Source: an uncultured Eubacteriales bacterium
GTDB taxonomy: Bacteria > Bacillota > Clostridia > Christensenellales > Aristaeellaceae
NCBI GenBank assembly: GCA_900315585.1
Contig: OMZP01000019.1
Location: 1 to 64,000, forward strand
DNA: 64,000 nt
Direction of reading: 5' to 3'
A program made the position numbers and the translations under genes. Below are positions 51,766 to 60,846 of this stretch, one piece after another; the stretch's first letter is position 1, and each line of letters begins with the position of its first letter. A model generated the notes under the pieces. That model saw only the letters and a list, made by a program, of their open reading frames with translations, did no database searches and was not told the origin of the DNA.

Positions 51766-53502
51766 ATGGATTATCAATCCCTGCACATGAAGACCGTGGT
51801 GGAGCTGCGCCAGCTGGCGAAGGCCGCCAAGGTGCGCGTGCCCGCGGGCACCAACAAGGCCAGCCTGATCGCGCTGCTGCTGGAGCATGAGGCGGCGACG
51901 CCCAAGCCCGCGCCCAGTGCGGAAGCGCCGAAAGCGGCGGAGGCTCCGAAGAAGGCGGCGGAAAAGCCGGCGGAGCCGCCGAAGAAAGCTGAACAGAAAC
52001 CCGCCGAAAAACCTGTCGAAGCTCCGAAGCCCGTTGAGGCTCCAAAGCCTGTCGAGAAACCGGCGGAAAAACCTGTTGAGGCACCGAAGCCGGTGGAGAA
52101 GGCCGCCGAGGTACAGAAGCCTGTCGAGAAGCCCGCCGAGGCCCCGAAGCCCGTGGAGCGGCCCGTGGCGCGCAATTTCACGCCTCGTCCCACCAGCTTC
52201 CGCCCCGCCGGAACACCCGCCGACCCGAACCAGCGCCCGGTGAACCGGACCTATCCCGGTCGCGTGTCCCTGCGCAACCAGCCCACCCGCCCGGAGGCCA
52301 ATTACGGCGAGTATCGCACCTCCAACCCCCAGGCCGGGGAGCTGCTGGCGGCGGGGGAGTGCGGCGAGGGCGCGGGCGTGCTGGAGATCCAGCCCGACGG
52401 CTACGGCTTCCTGCGGGCGGAGAACTGCCTGCCCGGACCCAACGACGTGTACATCTCCATCGCCCAGATCCGCCGCTTCAACCTGCGCAACGGCGACCTG
52501 GTGGCGGGCAAGACCCGTCCCCAGCGGGAGGGCGACCGCTACAGCGCCATCCTCTACATCACCGAGATCAACGGCGAGTCGCCGGACAAGGCGGCGGAGC
52601 GGCCCCGGTTCGAGGACCTGGTGCCCATCTACCCGGATGAGCGCCTGCGCCTGGAGCCGGCCGCGGGGAAGGGCGATCTGTCCCTGCGCCTGGTGGACAT
52701 GCTCGCGCCCATCGGCAAGGGCCAGAGGGGCATGATCGTGTCCCAGCCCAAGGCGGGCAAGACCACGCTGCTGAAAAAGCTGGCCAACGCCATCACGGAC
52801 CAGTACCCGGACGTGCACCTGATCGTGCTGCTGATCGACGAGCGCCCGGAGGAGGTCACGGACATGCAGCGGTCCATCCACGGCGAGGTGATCTACTCCA
52901 CCTTCGACGAGGAGCCGGAGCACCACACCCGGGTGTCGGAGATGGTGCTGGCCCGGGCCCAGCGACTGGTGGAGATGGGCAAGGACGTGGTGGTGCTGCT
53001 GGATTCCATCACCCGCCTGGCCCGCGCCTACAACCTCACCATCACCCCCACGGGCCGATCCCTGTCCGGCGGCCTGGATCCGGGGGCGCTGTTCAAGCCC
53101 AAGCGGTTCTTCGGCGCGGCCCGGAACATCGAGAACGGCGGCAGCCTGACCATCATCGCCACGGCCCTTGTGGAGACCGGCAGCCGCATGGACGACATCA
53201 TCTTTGAGGAGTTCAAGGGCACCGGCAACATGGAGCTGCACCTGGACCGCAAGCTGTCCGACCGGCGCGTGTTCCCGGCCATCGACCTGCTGAAATCCGG
53301 CACGCGGCGGGAGGAGCTGCTGCTCACCGAGGAGGAGATGAACGGGGAGTACCAGGTTCGCAAGATGCTCAACGGGCGGCAGCAGGAGATGTACGAGCAG
53401 CTCATCGAGCTGATGACCAAGACCACCACCAACGCCGACTTCTTCACCCGCCTCAAGGGCTGGCTCGCCGCGATGGAAAAGGACGGGTATTCGCTGGGGT
53501 GA
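51766..53502 (+). CDS. rho: Transcription termination factor Rho
   Basis: The 578-residue hexameric RNA helicase is longer than the usual ~420. It has an N-terminal Rho_N helix-extended-loop-helix (1-45), then a low-complexity Pro/Glu/Lys linker (about 46-133, with repeated [10 protein letters not shown]-type decamers), a cold-shock-type RNA-binding part ([14 protein letters not shown]), and the ATPase domain with Walker A PKAGKTT (about 328-334), [12 protein letters not shown] and GGxx loop. N-terminal insertions are known in several GC-rich Rho proteins. ATG 51766 follows TTGGAGGCATCT. Confidence 0.96.
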   Translation: MDYQSLHMKTVVELRQLAKAAKVRVPAGTNKASLIALLLEHEAATPKPAPSAEAPKAAEAPKKAAEKPAEPPKKAEQKPAEKPVEAPKPVEAPKPVEKPAEKPVEAPKPVEKAAEVQKPVEKPAEAPKPVERPVARNFTPRPTSFRPAGTPADPNQRPVNRTYPGRVSLRNQPTRPEANYGEYRTSNPQAGELLAAGECGEGAGVLEIQPDGYGFLRAENCLPGPNDVYISIAQIRRFNLRNGDLVAGKTRPQREGDRYSAILYITEINGESPDKAAERPRFEDLVPIYPDERLRLEPAAGKGDLSLRLVDMLAPIGKGQRGMIVSQPKAGKTTLLKKLANAITDQYPDVHLIVLLIDERPEEVTDMQRSIHGEVIYSTFDEEPEHHTRVSEMVLARAQRLVEMGKDVVVLLDSITRLARAYNLTITPTGRSLSGGLDPGALFKPKRFFGAARNIENGGSLTIIATALVETGSRMDDIIFEEFKGTGNMELHLDRKLSDRRVFPAIDLLKSGTRREELLLTEEEMNGEYQVRKMLNGRQQEMYEQLIELMTKTTTNADFFTRLKGWLAAMEKDGYSLG

Positions 53503-53558
53503 GGGAAGGATTCATGGATGCAGACGCAATGACCTGACGGGTCACGTCATTGCGAGGA

Positions 53559-53607
53559 AGCCAACAGGGGCGCTTCAAATCGTCGATTTGAAGCGCCCCT
53601 GTTGGCT
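53559..53607. terminator. Perfect 49-nt palindrome between rho and GIY-YIG gene
   Basis: AGCCAACAGGGGCGCTTCAA... forms 24-bp perfect arms around a single T (53583). It is embedded in the loop of an ATTGCGAGG/CGTGGCAAT element. It can stop both convergent genes even without a T-run. Confidence 0.7.
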
Positions 53608-53626
53608 GACGTGGCAATCCGGGTCC

Positions 53627-53917
53627 CTATTGCAAAAGCGTTTTGTACAGGTCTACCCATTCGGGATTGAACTGTGACACCAGCGCGTTTTTCTTGGCCC
53701 GACTCCATCCCTTGATTTGCTTCTCCCGGGCGATGGCGGCTTCATTGCTGCCGTGGACTTCGTAGTAAACCAAGCGGTCCACACGGTATTTCGCGGTGAA
53801 GCTGGCGGGATCGGCGTGGGTTTTGTGCTGGTACACCCTGCGCGGAAGGTCGTTCGTGACGCCCGTGTATAGGACGGCGTTCGTGGCGTTGGCGAGGATG
53901 TAGACGTAGTATTGCAT
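53627..53917 (-). CDS. GIY-YIG nuclease superfamily protein (YhbQ-like)
   Basis: The 96-residue protein is a single GIY-YIG domain: YYVYILANATNAVLYTGVTND gives the YIL...YTG signature, followed by VYQHKTHADP, VYYEVHGSNEAAIAREKQIKGWSRAKK (catalytic Arg/Glu region). Stand-alone members are of uncertain function. ATG 53917 follows GGAGAGCCCGCC; the longer frame upstream is repeat DNA and is rejected. Confidence 0.92.
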   Translation of the reverse strand: MQYYVYILANATNAVLYTGVTNDLPRRVYQHKTHADPASFTAKYRVDRLVYYEVHGSNEAAIAREKQIKGWSRAKKNALVSQFNPEWVDLYKTLLQ

Positions 53918-53936
53918 GGCGGGCTCTCCTGGGGTG

Positions 53937-54180
53937 GGCGGTATGCAGGGGTTGGCGCAAGGAGACCAGATTGCCACGTCGCTGCGCTCCTCGCAATGAC
54001 GTGGCGGGGCGATGTTGATATGTTGGCGGTATGGCAGGGGTTGGCGCAAGAAGACCAGATTGCCGCGTCGCTGCGCTCCTCGCAATGACGTGGTCTGTCT
54101 ATGCTGTGTGCGGTGACAACAGCGGCATTCCACGTCATTGCGAGGAGGCTCATGCAATGAGCCGACGTGGCAATCCGGTC
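53937..54180. repeat. Tandem array of ATTGCCACG elements
   Basis: A ~90-bp unit (GGCGGTATG...CAGGGGTTGGCGCAAG...GACCAGATTGCC...CGCAATGACGTGG) occurs at 53937-54003 and 54026-54093, and a third inverted element (CGTCATTGCGAGG...GACGTGGCAATCCGG) at 54131-54175. Confidence 0.85.
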
Positions 54181-54184
54181 CTCC

Positions 54185-55204
54185 TCATTCGATCAGCATC
54201 GCGTCCCCGAAGGAGAAGAAGCGGTACTCGTCCCGCACGGCCTCCTCATAGGCGGCGAGGATGTGCTCCCGGTCGTAGAGGGCGGAGACCAGCATCAGCA
54301 ACGTGGAGCCGGGGAGATGGAAGTTGGTGATCAGCGCGTCCACCAGCTGCCACCGGTACCCGGGCTTGATGAAGATGGAGGTGTCCCCGCGCCGGGCCAC
54401 GAGCCTGCCGTCCTCCGCGGCGGATTCCAGCGTGCGCACGCTGGTGGTGCCCACGGCGATCACCCGGCCCCCGCGCGCATGGGCGGCGTTGACCCGCTGG
54501 GCGGCGTCTTCGGTGACCTCGAAGTACTCCGAGTGCATCTGGTGCTCCTCGATGTTCTCCACCTTCACGGGCCGGAACGTGCCCAGGCCCACGTGCAAAA
54601 GCACCGGCACGATGTCCACGCCCTTTTCCCTGATGCGCGACAGCAGCTCGGGCGTGAAGTGCAGCCCCGCGGTGGGGGCGGCGGCGCTGCCGTCCTGCTT
54701 GGCGTAGACGGTCTGGTAGCGGTCCCGATCCTGGAGCTTCTCGTGGATGTAGGGCGGCAGGGGCATCTCCCCCAGGGCGTCCAGGGCGGCCTCGAAGCTG
54801 CCCTCGCACTCAAATTCCACGATGCGCCCGCCATCGTCGGTGGTCTCCACCACGCGGCACCTGAGCCGCCCGTCGCCGAAGATCATCTCCGCGCCAGGGC
54901 GCAGCTTCTTGCCGGGGCGCACCAGCGTCTCCCAACGCTTCGGGCCCAGCTGCTTGAGCAGCAGTACCTCGCAGGCCCCGCCGGTGGGCCGCTCGCCATA
55001 GAGCCGCGCCGGGATGACCTTCGTCTCGTTGATCACCAGGCAGTCGCCGGGGTTCAGGTAGTCCACGATGTCGTAGAAGTGTTTGTGCTCGATTTCGTGG
55101 GTGTCCCGGTGCAGCACCATCAGGCGGCTGTGGTCCCGGGGCTCCACCGGCGTCTGGGCGATGCGCTCCTCGGGCAGGTCGTACATAAAGTCGGATAGCT
55201 TCAT
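54185..55204 (-). CDS. queA: S-adenosylmethionine:tRNA ribosyltransferase-isomerase
   Basis: The 339-residue enzyme makes epoxyqueuosine on tRNA. Typical features are [58 protein letters not shown] and [16 protein letters not shown]. It is usually next to ruvB and tgt; here a HIT gene lies between and no tgt is seen in the window. Confidence 0.96.
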   Translation of the reverse strand: MKLSDFMYDLPEERIAQTPVEPRDHSRLMVLHRDTHEIEHKHFYDIVDYLNPGDCLVINETKVIPARLYGERPTGGACEVLLLKQLGPKRWETLVRPGKKLRPGAEMIFGDGRLRCRVVETTDDGGRIVEFECEGSFEAALDALGEMPLPPYIHEKLQDRDRYQTVYAKQDGSAAAPTAGLHFTPELLSRIREKGVDIVPVLLHVGLGTFRPVKVENIEEHQMHSEYFEVTEDAAQRVNAAHARGGRVIAVGTTSVRTLESAAEDGRLVARRGDTSIFIKPGYRWQLVDALITNFHLPGSTLLMLVSALYDREHILAAYEEAVRDEYRFFSFGDAMLIE

Positions 55205-55218
55205 ATCTCTCTCCTGTT

Positions 55219-55270
55219 GAAAAAACGGGGACGGCTCTCATTCCCAAAATGTGAAATGAGAACCGTCCCC
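55219..55270 (-). terminator. Terminator of the HIT gene at 55285
   Basis: GGGGACGG...CTCATT arms (55227-55242 and 55255-55270) pair; the minus strand continues CGTTTTTTC. Confidence 0.8.
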
Positions 55271-55284
55271 ATTTCACGTTTTGG

Positions 55285-55710
55285 CTACAGCGCCGCCTTG
55301 ATCTGCTCGATCAGCGCGGCGTATTCCGCGTCGGTGCGCATCACCCGGCCGGGGTTCATGGCGAACACGCCGCCCCACTCGAATTCGTCCTTGTACTTGG
55401 GCACCAGGTGGTAGTGCAGGTGGATGCCGGTGTCGTTGTAGGCGCCATAGTTGATCCGGTCGGGGTTGAAGGCCTTCTGGATGGCGCGGGAGACATGGGC
55501 CACGTCGGCGAAGAAGGCGTTGCGCTCCTCGTCGGACAGGTCGGTGATGTCGCGCACATGATCCTTGTTGGCCACGATCACGCGGCCGGGGTGGCTCTGT
55601 TCCTTGAACAGGTACAGCCTTGTCTGGGTCAGGTCGCAGATGTAGATGCCGAACTTGGCCAGGGGTTCGCCGTGGGCGCAGTAGGCGCAGTTGGGGTCTT
55701 TGCAGGTCAT
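55285..55710 (-). CDS. HIT-family hydrolase, second paralogue
   Basis: The 141-residue protein has a Cys pair at the N-terminus (CKDPNCAYC) and the HIT motif HLHYHLVPKYK, plus GRVIVANKDHVRD. It differs from the 49610 protein in length and in its C-terminal extension (FEWGGVFAMNP), which resembles Aph1-like HIT proteins. It lies between ruvB and queA on the same strand; about 40 bp separate it from ruvB. Confidence 0.9.
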   Translation of the reverse strand: MTCKDPNCAYCAHGEPLAKFGIYICDLTQTRLYLFKEQSHPGRVIVANKDHVRDITDLSDEERNAFFADVAHVSRAIQKAFNPDRINYGAYNDTGIHLHYHLVPKYKDEFEWGGVFAMNPGRVMRTDAEYAALIEQIKAAL

Positions 55711-55750
55711 GGTGACAGCCTCGCTTTCTATCGTATTATACGAATCTCAA

Positions 55751-56803
55751 CTAAAAATCCATCCTCGTCTGGCCGTTGTCAGTTGCCGGGGCGGCGGGAC
55801 TGCTGGGCATCCGAAGGCCCATGTGGTCGTAGGCGGCCTGGGTGCAGACGCGGCCCCGGGGGGTGCGCATGAGGAAGCCCAGTTGCAGCAGGTACGGCTC
55901 GTACACGTCCTCGATGGTGCTTGCGTCCTCGCCGGTGGAGGCGGCCAGGGTGTCCAGGCCCACAGGCCCGCCGCCGAATTTCTCCATCATGGTGTGAAGC
56001 ATCGTGCGGTCCACGTGGTCCAGGCCCAGCTCGTCCACCTCCAGCATGTTCAGCGCCTCCCGGGCGATGTCCACGGTGATTTTGCCGTCGCCCTTCACCT
56101 GGGCGAAGTCCCGCACCCGGCGGATCAGCCGGTTGGCGATGCGGGGCGTGCCGCGGCTGCGGCTGGCGATCTCAAGGGCCCCGTCGTGGTCGCAGTCGAT
56201 CTTCAGGATGCCCGCGGACCGCCGCACGATCACGGCCAGCTGCTCCGGCTGGTAGAGCTCCAGTCGGAAGGTGATGCCGAAGCGGTCCCGCAGGGGGCTG
56301 GTGAGCATGCCGGCGCGGGTGGTGGCGCCGATCAGCGTGAACTTCGGCAGATCCAGGCGAATGGACCGGGCCGCGGGGCCCTTGCCGATCATGATGTCCA
56401 GGGCGTAGTCCTCCATGGCGGGGTAGAGCACCTCCTCCACCTGGTGGCTGAGGCGGTGGATCTCGTCGATGAACAGCACGTCCCCCGCGTTCAGGTTTGT
56501 GAGGATGGACGCCAGGTCACCCGCCCGCTCGATGGCCGGGCCGCTGGTGACGCGGATGTTGTGGCCCATCTCCGCGGCGATGATGCCCGCCAGCGTGGTC
56601 TTGCCCAGGCCCGGCGGGCCGTAGAGCAGGATGTGATCCAGGGGCTCGTGCCGGGCGATGGCGGCCTGCATGTAGACCGTCAGGCTCTCCTTCAATTTAT
56701 CCTGGCCAAAGTACTCCGCCAGGGAATGGGGGCGCAGCGAAAGCTCCGCGTCGTCCTCCTCCTCGCGGTAGCCGGTGGTGATGATCCGTTCCTCGTCGTT
56801 CAT
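55751..56803 (-). CDS. ruvB: Holliday junction branch migration ATPase RuvB
   Basis: The 350-residue AAA+ protein has Walker [12 protein letters not shown], Walker [11 protein letters not shown], sensor 1 GATTRAG and the C-terminal winged helix ([17 protein letters not shown]). The length is typical. In most Firmicutes ruvA is directly upstream; here a methyltransferase gene is, so ruvA must be elsewhere. Start follows AAGGAGATACCC. Confidence 0.97.
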   Translation of the reverse strand: MNDEERIITTGYREEEDDAELSLRPHSLAEYFGQDKLKESLTVYMQAAIARHEPLDHILLYGPPGLGKTTLAGIIAAEMGHNIRVTSGPAIERAGDLASILTNLNAGDVLFIDEIHRLSHQVEEVLYPAMEDYALDIMIGKGPAARSIRLDLPKFTLIGATTRAGMLTSPLRDRFGITFRLELYQPEQLAVIVRRSAGILKIDCDHDGALEIASRSRGTPRIANRLIRRVRDFAQVKGDGKITVDIAREALNMLEVDELGLDHVDRTMLHTMMEKFGGGPVGLDTLAASTGEDASTIEDVYEPYLLQLGFLMRTPRGRVCTQAAYDHMGLRMPSSPAAPATDNGQTRMDF

Positions 56804-56821
56804 GGGTATCTCCTTTTGGGG

Positions 56822-57520
56822 TCATGACTTGGTGAAAATGAGGTGGTGGAAGAAGGCGATGCGCCGGAAGGCGTCCATCTGGGAGACCCGCATGTCCAGC
56901 CGCATCATCCGCACCTGCCAGTCCTCCGAGGCGTGCTTTTCCTGGTTTTGCTGCAAATCCCAGAAGGTGCGGATGCCGAAGCAGTCCGCGAGCTCAAGGC
57001 CCTCCGCCCAGCGGGGGATGTCCTCGTCCTCGTAATACCGGATCGCGCCGAACCGGGAGGCGACGTCGTCCCGGCCGTCCAGCAGGGCGTTCGCCCGGTC
57101 GAGGTCGTCCAGCAGCACGGCGGCCTGCATCACGCGGCCCAGCCGGTTGTGCTTCACGACAGAGAGCGTGCCGCCGGGACGCAGCACCCGACCCAGCGCC
57201 CGGACGACTTCGGCCTTGTCGTCCACGTACTCCAGCACGTTGTGGCAGAGCACCGCGTCGAACGCGCCGTCCTCATACCGGGCGAGGGCTTCGACGCCGC
57301 CGATGACCTGCTCGTAGGGGGGATCTGTCCAGGCGTCCGCCAGCATGTCCGGCGAGGGCTCCACGGCGACGATGCGGTTGTCCCGGGCGAAGTGGCTCGC
57401 GGTGACGCCTTGGCCGCTGCCGAAGTCCAGGATGCGCAGGCCGGAGAGGGGGCCCAGCTGCTCCCAGACGATCTTTTTCAGCAGCCGCTCCCAGGCGGGA
57501 AGCTCGGTCAATGCGTGCAT
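56822..57520 (-). CDS. Class I SAM-dependent methyltransferase (CmoM/SmtA-like)
   Basis: The 232-residue protein has motif I ILDFGSGQGVTASHFA, post-I IVAVEPSPDML and motif IV DAVLCHNVLEYVDDKAE, plus VLRPGGTLSVVKHNRLGRVMQAAVL, a stretch found in CmoM-type enzymes. The substrate (possibly a tRNA wobble uridine) is inferred. Its ATG lies 4 bp after the stop of the 57525 small gene. Confidence 0.8.
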   Translation of the reverse strand: MHALTELPAWERLLKKIVWEQLGPLSGLRILDFGSGQGVTASHFARDNRIVAVEPSPDMLADAWTDPPYEQVIGGVEALARYEDGAFDAVLCHNVLEYVDDKAEVVRALGRVLRPGGTLSVVKHNRLGRVMQAAVLLDDLDRANALLDGRDDVASRFGAIRYYEDEDIPRWAEGLELADCFGIRTFWDLQQNQEKHASEDWQVRMMRLDMRVSQMDAFRRIAFFHHLIFTKS

Positions 57521-57524
57521 GGCG

Positions 57525-57680
57525 CTATTTCTTCCTCCGGTAGAGGGTGGTGGTGACGAAGCCCGACGCGCAGACGATGAACAGCAGGCCGATGGCCGGG
57601 CTGTCCAACAGGAACAGCAGCGCCACGCCCGCGACGGCTTCCAGCCCCGCCATGATGAGCAGCAGTTTTTCGGTGGTCAT
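57525..57680 (-). CDS. Small membrane protein (51 aa)
   Basis: The short frame MTTEKLLLIMAGLEAVAGVA and onward has two hydrophobic segments (residues ~6-24 and 28-46) and a basic C-terminus (YRRKK). GGAGGCAACC precedes the ATG at 57680. It sits 9 bp after the murJ stop and 4 bp before the methyltransferase start, so it is translated as part of the operon. No family is recognised; it may be a hairpin membrane peptide. Confidence 0.75.
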   Translation of the reverse strand: MTTEKLLLIMAGLEAVAGVALLFLLDSPAIGLLFIVCASGFVTTTLYRRKK

Positions 57681-57689
57681 GGTTGCCTC

Positions 57690-59225
57690 CTATCCCCTCC
57701 TGAGGATCTCCCCGGCGAAGGTGCGCAGGGTCTTGACCCTGAGGACGACGCAGGCGATGAGATACGAAACCAGCGCGCCGCCGGCGCAGATCGCCAGTCT
57801 GAGGAACACCCGCCCGGTGCCCATGGCGGGGGGCAGGGCTCCGTTCAGCAGGGCGCAGACCCCGCCGCACGCCGCCGAGGCCGCGACCAGCTTCATGAGC
57901 TCCGGCAGGACGACCCTGAAGCCCAGGCCGCCGAAGCGTTTTCTCAGCAGGATCAGCTGCACGCCCATGCCCGTGTAGGCGGCGATGGAGGTGGCCAGGG
58001 CCAATCCGTTGGCGCCGAAGAATACACGCAGGATCAGGTTGAGCGCGATGTTCATCCCCACCACCAGGCAGGAAACCCGGAAGGGCGTCCGGGTGTCCTG
58101 GAGGGAGTGGAACACGCGGTTCAGGAAATCCCTGAGGCCAAAGGCCGGAACGCCCACCACGTAGCACACCAGGATGCCCGCGGTGACCTCCACTGAGTGC
58201 ATGTCGAACCGCCCGCGCATGTAGGCGAACTTAATCACGTCCCGGCTCATCACCACGGCCACGGCCACGATGGGCAGCGCCACCAGCGAGATCACCAGCA
58301 CGCACCGACGCAGCACGTCCAGCATGCCCTTTTTGTCGTTTCCGGCGGCCAGGCGGCTCATCTTTGAGAACATCACCGTGGTCAGCGGCACCATCAGCAC
58401 GCCCAGCAGGAACGTGATCAGCCGGTAGGCGTAGCTCATGGCGCTGATGTCGCCGGGGTTCAGCCCGGAGGCCAGGGTATGGTCGATCATGTGGTTCAGC
58501 TCGCTGATGCCCATGGAGAGCATCGCCGGGCCCGCCAGCAGCACCAGCTTGTGGAACCGCTTGTCACCGAAGTCGATCACCGGCGTGTAGCGGAACCAGC
58601 CCGCGAGGAAGGGCACCAGGATCAGGAATTGCAGTATGTTCGCCGCGAACACGCCCCAGCCCACGGCCTCGATGCCGTAGCGCCCGGAGAACACCAGCGA
58701 GGCAAGAATCACGCACAGGCTCAGCGGGAAGCCGGTCAGCTGGGCGGCGATGTACCTTTCCGCCGCGTTCAGCAGGCTCGCCAGGCTGATGGAGGTGACG
58801 TTGAACACCAGGCTCAGCAGCATGATGCGCACCAGGCGCACCGTTAGCGCCGTCTTCTCCGGCTCGAAGCCCAGGTAGATCACCCGCACCAGCGGCCGCG
58901 CCAGCACATAGAAGAGCGCCGAGATGGCCAGCGCCGCCAGCGCGAACAGGTTCAGCGTGTTGCTGGCAAAGTGGTTCGCCCGGCGCAGGCTGTGCTTCTC
59001 CCGCTCCGCCACGTAGAGGGGGATCAGCGTGGCCGAGATGCAGCTGTTGAACAGCAGCACCGGCAGGTAGAACAGGCTGTAGGCCGACACATAGGCGTCG
59101 TTGGCCATGCCCGTGCCGAAGCAGCCGGCCAGGATCATGTCCCGCACAAAGCCGAACACCTTGCTCAATATGATCACCGCGGTGACCAGCATCGTGGTCT
59201 TGAAAACGCGCTGGGAACGTGCCAA
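57690..59225 (-). CDS. murJ: Lipid II flippase MurJ (MviN)
   Basis: The 511-residue MOP-superfamily protein has about 14 membrane helices. Family regions are visible: TMLVTAVIILSKVFGFVRDM, FGTGMANDAYVSAYSL, NAAERYIAAQLTGFPLSL and a SxGISELNHMIDHTLASGL pattern. It flips lipid-linked peptidoglycan precursor. The first residues MARSQRVFKT are short. A candidate promoter lies at 59350-59379. Confidence 0.93.
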   Translation of the reverse strand: MARSQRVFKTTMLVTAVIILSKVFGFVRDMILAGCFGTGMANDAYVSAYSLFYLPVLLFNSCISATLIPLYVAEREKHSLRRANHFASNTLNLFALAALAISALFYVLARPLVRVIYLGFEPEKTALTVRLVRIMLLSLVFNVTSISLASLLNAAERYIAAQLTGFPLSLCVILASLVFSGRYGIEAVGWGVFAANILQFLILVPFLAGWFRYTPVIDFGDKRFHKLVLLAGPAMLSMGISELNHMIDHTLASGLNPGDISAMSYAYRLITFLLGVLMVPLTTVMFSKMSRLAAGNDKKGMLDVLRRCVLVISLVALPIVAVAVVMSRDVIKFAYMRGRFDMHSVEVTAGILVCYVVGVPAFGLRDFLNRVFHSLQDTRTPFRVSCLVVGMNIALNLILRVFFGANGLALATSIAAYTGMGVQLILLRKRFGGLGFRVVLPELMKLVAASAACGGVCALLNGALPPAMGTGRVFLRLAICAGGALVSYLIACVVLRVKTLRTFAGEILRRG

Positions 59226-59249
59226 GGATTTGAACCTCCAAGTTCAGGA

Positions 59250-59310
59250 AGTAGGGAACAGGGAACAGGGAACAGGGAGCAGGGAACAGGGAACAGGGGA
59301 CAGGGGAACC
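59250..59310. repeat. Tandem GGAACAG heptamer array
   Basis: About eight near-perfect heptamers (GGGAACAGGGAACAGGGAGC) lie directly before murJ. Related AGGAATA-type arrays occur at 10545-10570. Confidence 0.85.
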
Positions 59311-59349
59311 CCGCGCCGTCCATGCCGTCCGCTCGTGCCAAATCCCACT

Positions 59350-59379
59350 ATTATAATTAGTATAGCATGGCAGGGTTAA
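59350..59379 (-). promoter_or_regulatory. Possible promoter of murJ
   Basis: TATAAT (59350-59355) and TTAACC (59374-59379) on the minus strand are 18 bp apart. Confidence 0.5.
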
Positions 59380-59417
59380 GAACAGTGGGTGAAAACCGGA
59401 TTTCCTGCCGTTCCTAT

Positions 59418-59608
59418 GCCTTCCCCTTTGGGGAAGGTGGATTTCAGCGAAATTGCTTGCAATTTTGCTGAAAGACGGATGAGGTCGGGTCCGTACTGCG
59501 AATCGTTCTACCGCAACGACCTCATCCGACCTCGCTGCGCTCGGCCGCCTTTCCCAAAAGAGAAGGCTTTGGGAAACCGTGCATCTTCCCAGAGGAGAAG
59601 GCTTTTGA
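59418..59608. repeat. GCCTTCCCC element with two right ends
   Basis: The left end GCCTTCCCCTTTGGGGAAGG, internal GACGGATGAGGTCG and CGACCTCATCCG and two successive right ends near 59570 and 59605. Same family as 19261 and 44258. Confidence 0.85.
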
Positions 59609-59762
59609 ATCTGTGAAATTCCGTCCCTGACAGACACATGTTTTTTGACGATAGACATATTTAACGATCTTTACCCGATTTCCTCACATTGAGGTACTAT
59701 AATAAAGCACAGACCACCCGGCGGGGCTGCCGGGCCGACACCAATCCGAAAGGACGATTCAT

Positions 59763-60845
59763 ATGAGCCGAGTTTACAATTTCGCTCCCGGTCCCTCCAC
59801 CATGCCCCAGGAGGCGCTGGAAACTGCGGCGCGGGAGATGCTGGATTTCCAGGGCACCGGCATGTGCGTGGCGGAAATGAGCCATCGCTCCAAGCAGTAT
59901 CAGGCCATCTTTGACGAGGCCGAGGCCACGCTGCGGGACCTGATGCACATTCCGGACACCTACGCGGTGCTGTTCCTCCAGGGCGGCGCCACCGGCCAGT
60001 TCGCGGCTATCCCCATGAACCTGATGACCGGCAGCGGCAGCGCGGACTACGTGGACAGCGGCAACTTCGCCCACGGCGCGCTGGTGGAGGCCAAGAAATA
60101 CGGCAATGTGCGCGTGGTCGCCTCCTCCCGGGACGACAACTACGCCTATATCCCCAAGCTGAACCCGGCGGACTTCGATCCCAGGGCGGACTACTTCTAC
60201 ATCACCACCAACAACACCATCTACGGCACCCGCTACTATGAGCTGCCGGAGACGGGCAACGTGCCGCTGGTGGCGGATATGTCCTCCAACATCCTCAGCG
60301 AGGTCTACGACGTGAACCGCTTCGGCGTGATCTATGCCGGCGCCCAGAAGAACGTGGGCCCCGCGGGCTTGACCATCGTCATCGCCCGCCGCGACCTGCT
60401 GGGCCGGGCCATGCCCATCACCCCGAAGATCATGGACTGGAAGATCATGGACGAGAAGGGCAGCATGCTGAACACTCCGCCCACCTACGCCATCTACATG
60501 GCGGGCCTGTGCATGAAGTGGCTGAAGGGCCAGGGCGGCGTGGAGGCCATCGAAAAGGTGAACATCGAGAAGGCCAGGCTGCTCTACGACCTGCTGGACG
60601 ACAGCGATTTCTACCGTCCCACGGCCGAGAAGCAGTCCCGCAGCCGCATGAACGTCACCTTCACCACCCCCAGCCCGGAGCTGGACGCCGAGTTCGTGGC
60701 CGCCGCGGCCAAGGCCGGCATGGTGAACCTGAAGGGCCACCGCGTGGTGGGCGGCATCCGCGCCAGCATCTACAACGCCATGCCCATGGAGGGCGTGAAG
60801 ACCCTGGCCGAGTTCATGAAGAAGTTTGAAATGGAGCATAAATAA
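59763..60845 (+). CDS. serC: Phosphoserine aminotransferase
   Basis: The 360-residue PLP enzyme converts phosphohydroxypyruvate to phosphoserine. It starts RVYNFAPGPSTMPQ, has SHRSKQY, the PLP lysine in YAGAQKNVGPAGLT and the end GHRVVGGIRASIYNAM. The length is typical. It forms a close unit with serA, whose ATG follows its stop by one base. The leader has a small GC hairpin (59717-59733) and TATAAT at 59698. Confidence 0.97.
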   Translation: MSRVYNFAPGPSTMPQEALETAAREMLDFQGTGMCVAEMSHRSKQYQAIFDEAEATLRDLMHIPDTYAVLFLQGGATGQFAAIPMNLMTGSGSADYVDSGNFAHGALVEAKKYGNVRVVASSRDDNYAYIPKLNPADFDPRADYFYITTNNTIYGTRYYELPETGNVPLVADMSSNILSEVYDVNRFGVIYAGAQKNVGPAGLTIVIARRDLLGRAMPITPKIMDWKIMDEKGSMLNTPPTYAIYMAGLCMKWLKGQGGVEAIEKVNIEKARLLYDLLDDSDFYRPTAEKQSRSRMNVTFTTPSPELDAEFVAAAAKAGMVNLKGHRVVGGIRASIYNAMPMEGVKTLAEFMKKFEMEHK

Positions 60846-60846
60846 T

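Noticed and set aside
55751-57520. ruvA next to ruvB
   Set aside because: The upstream gene is a class I methyltransferase by motif; no RuvA-like frame is found.
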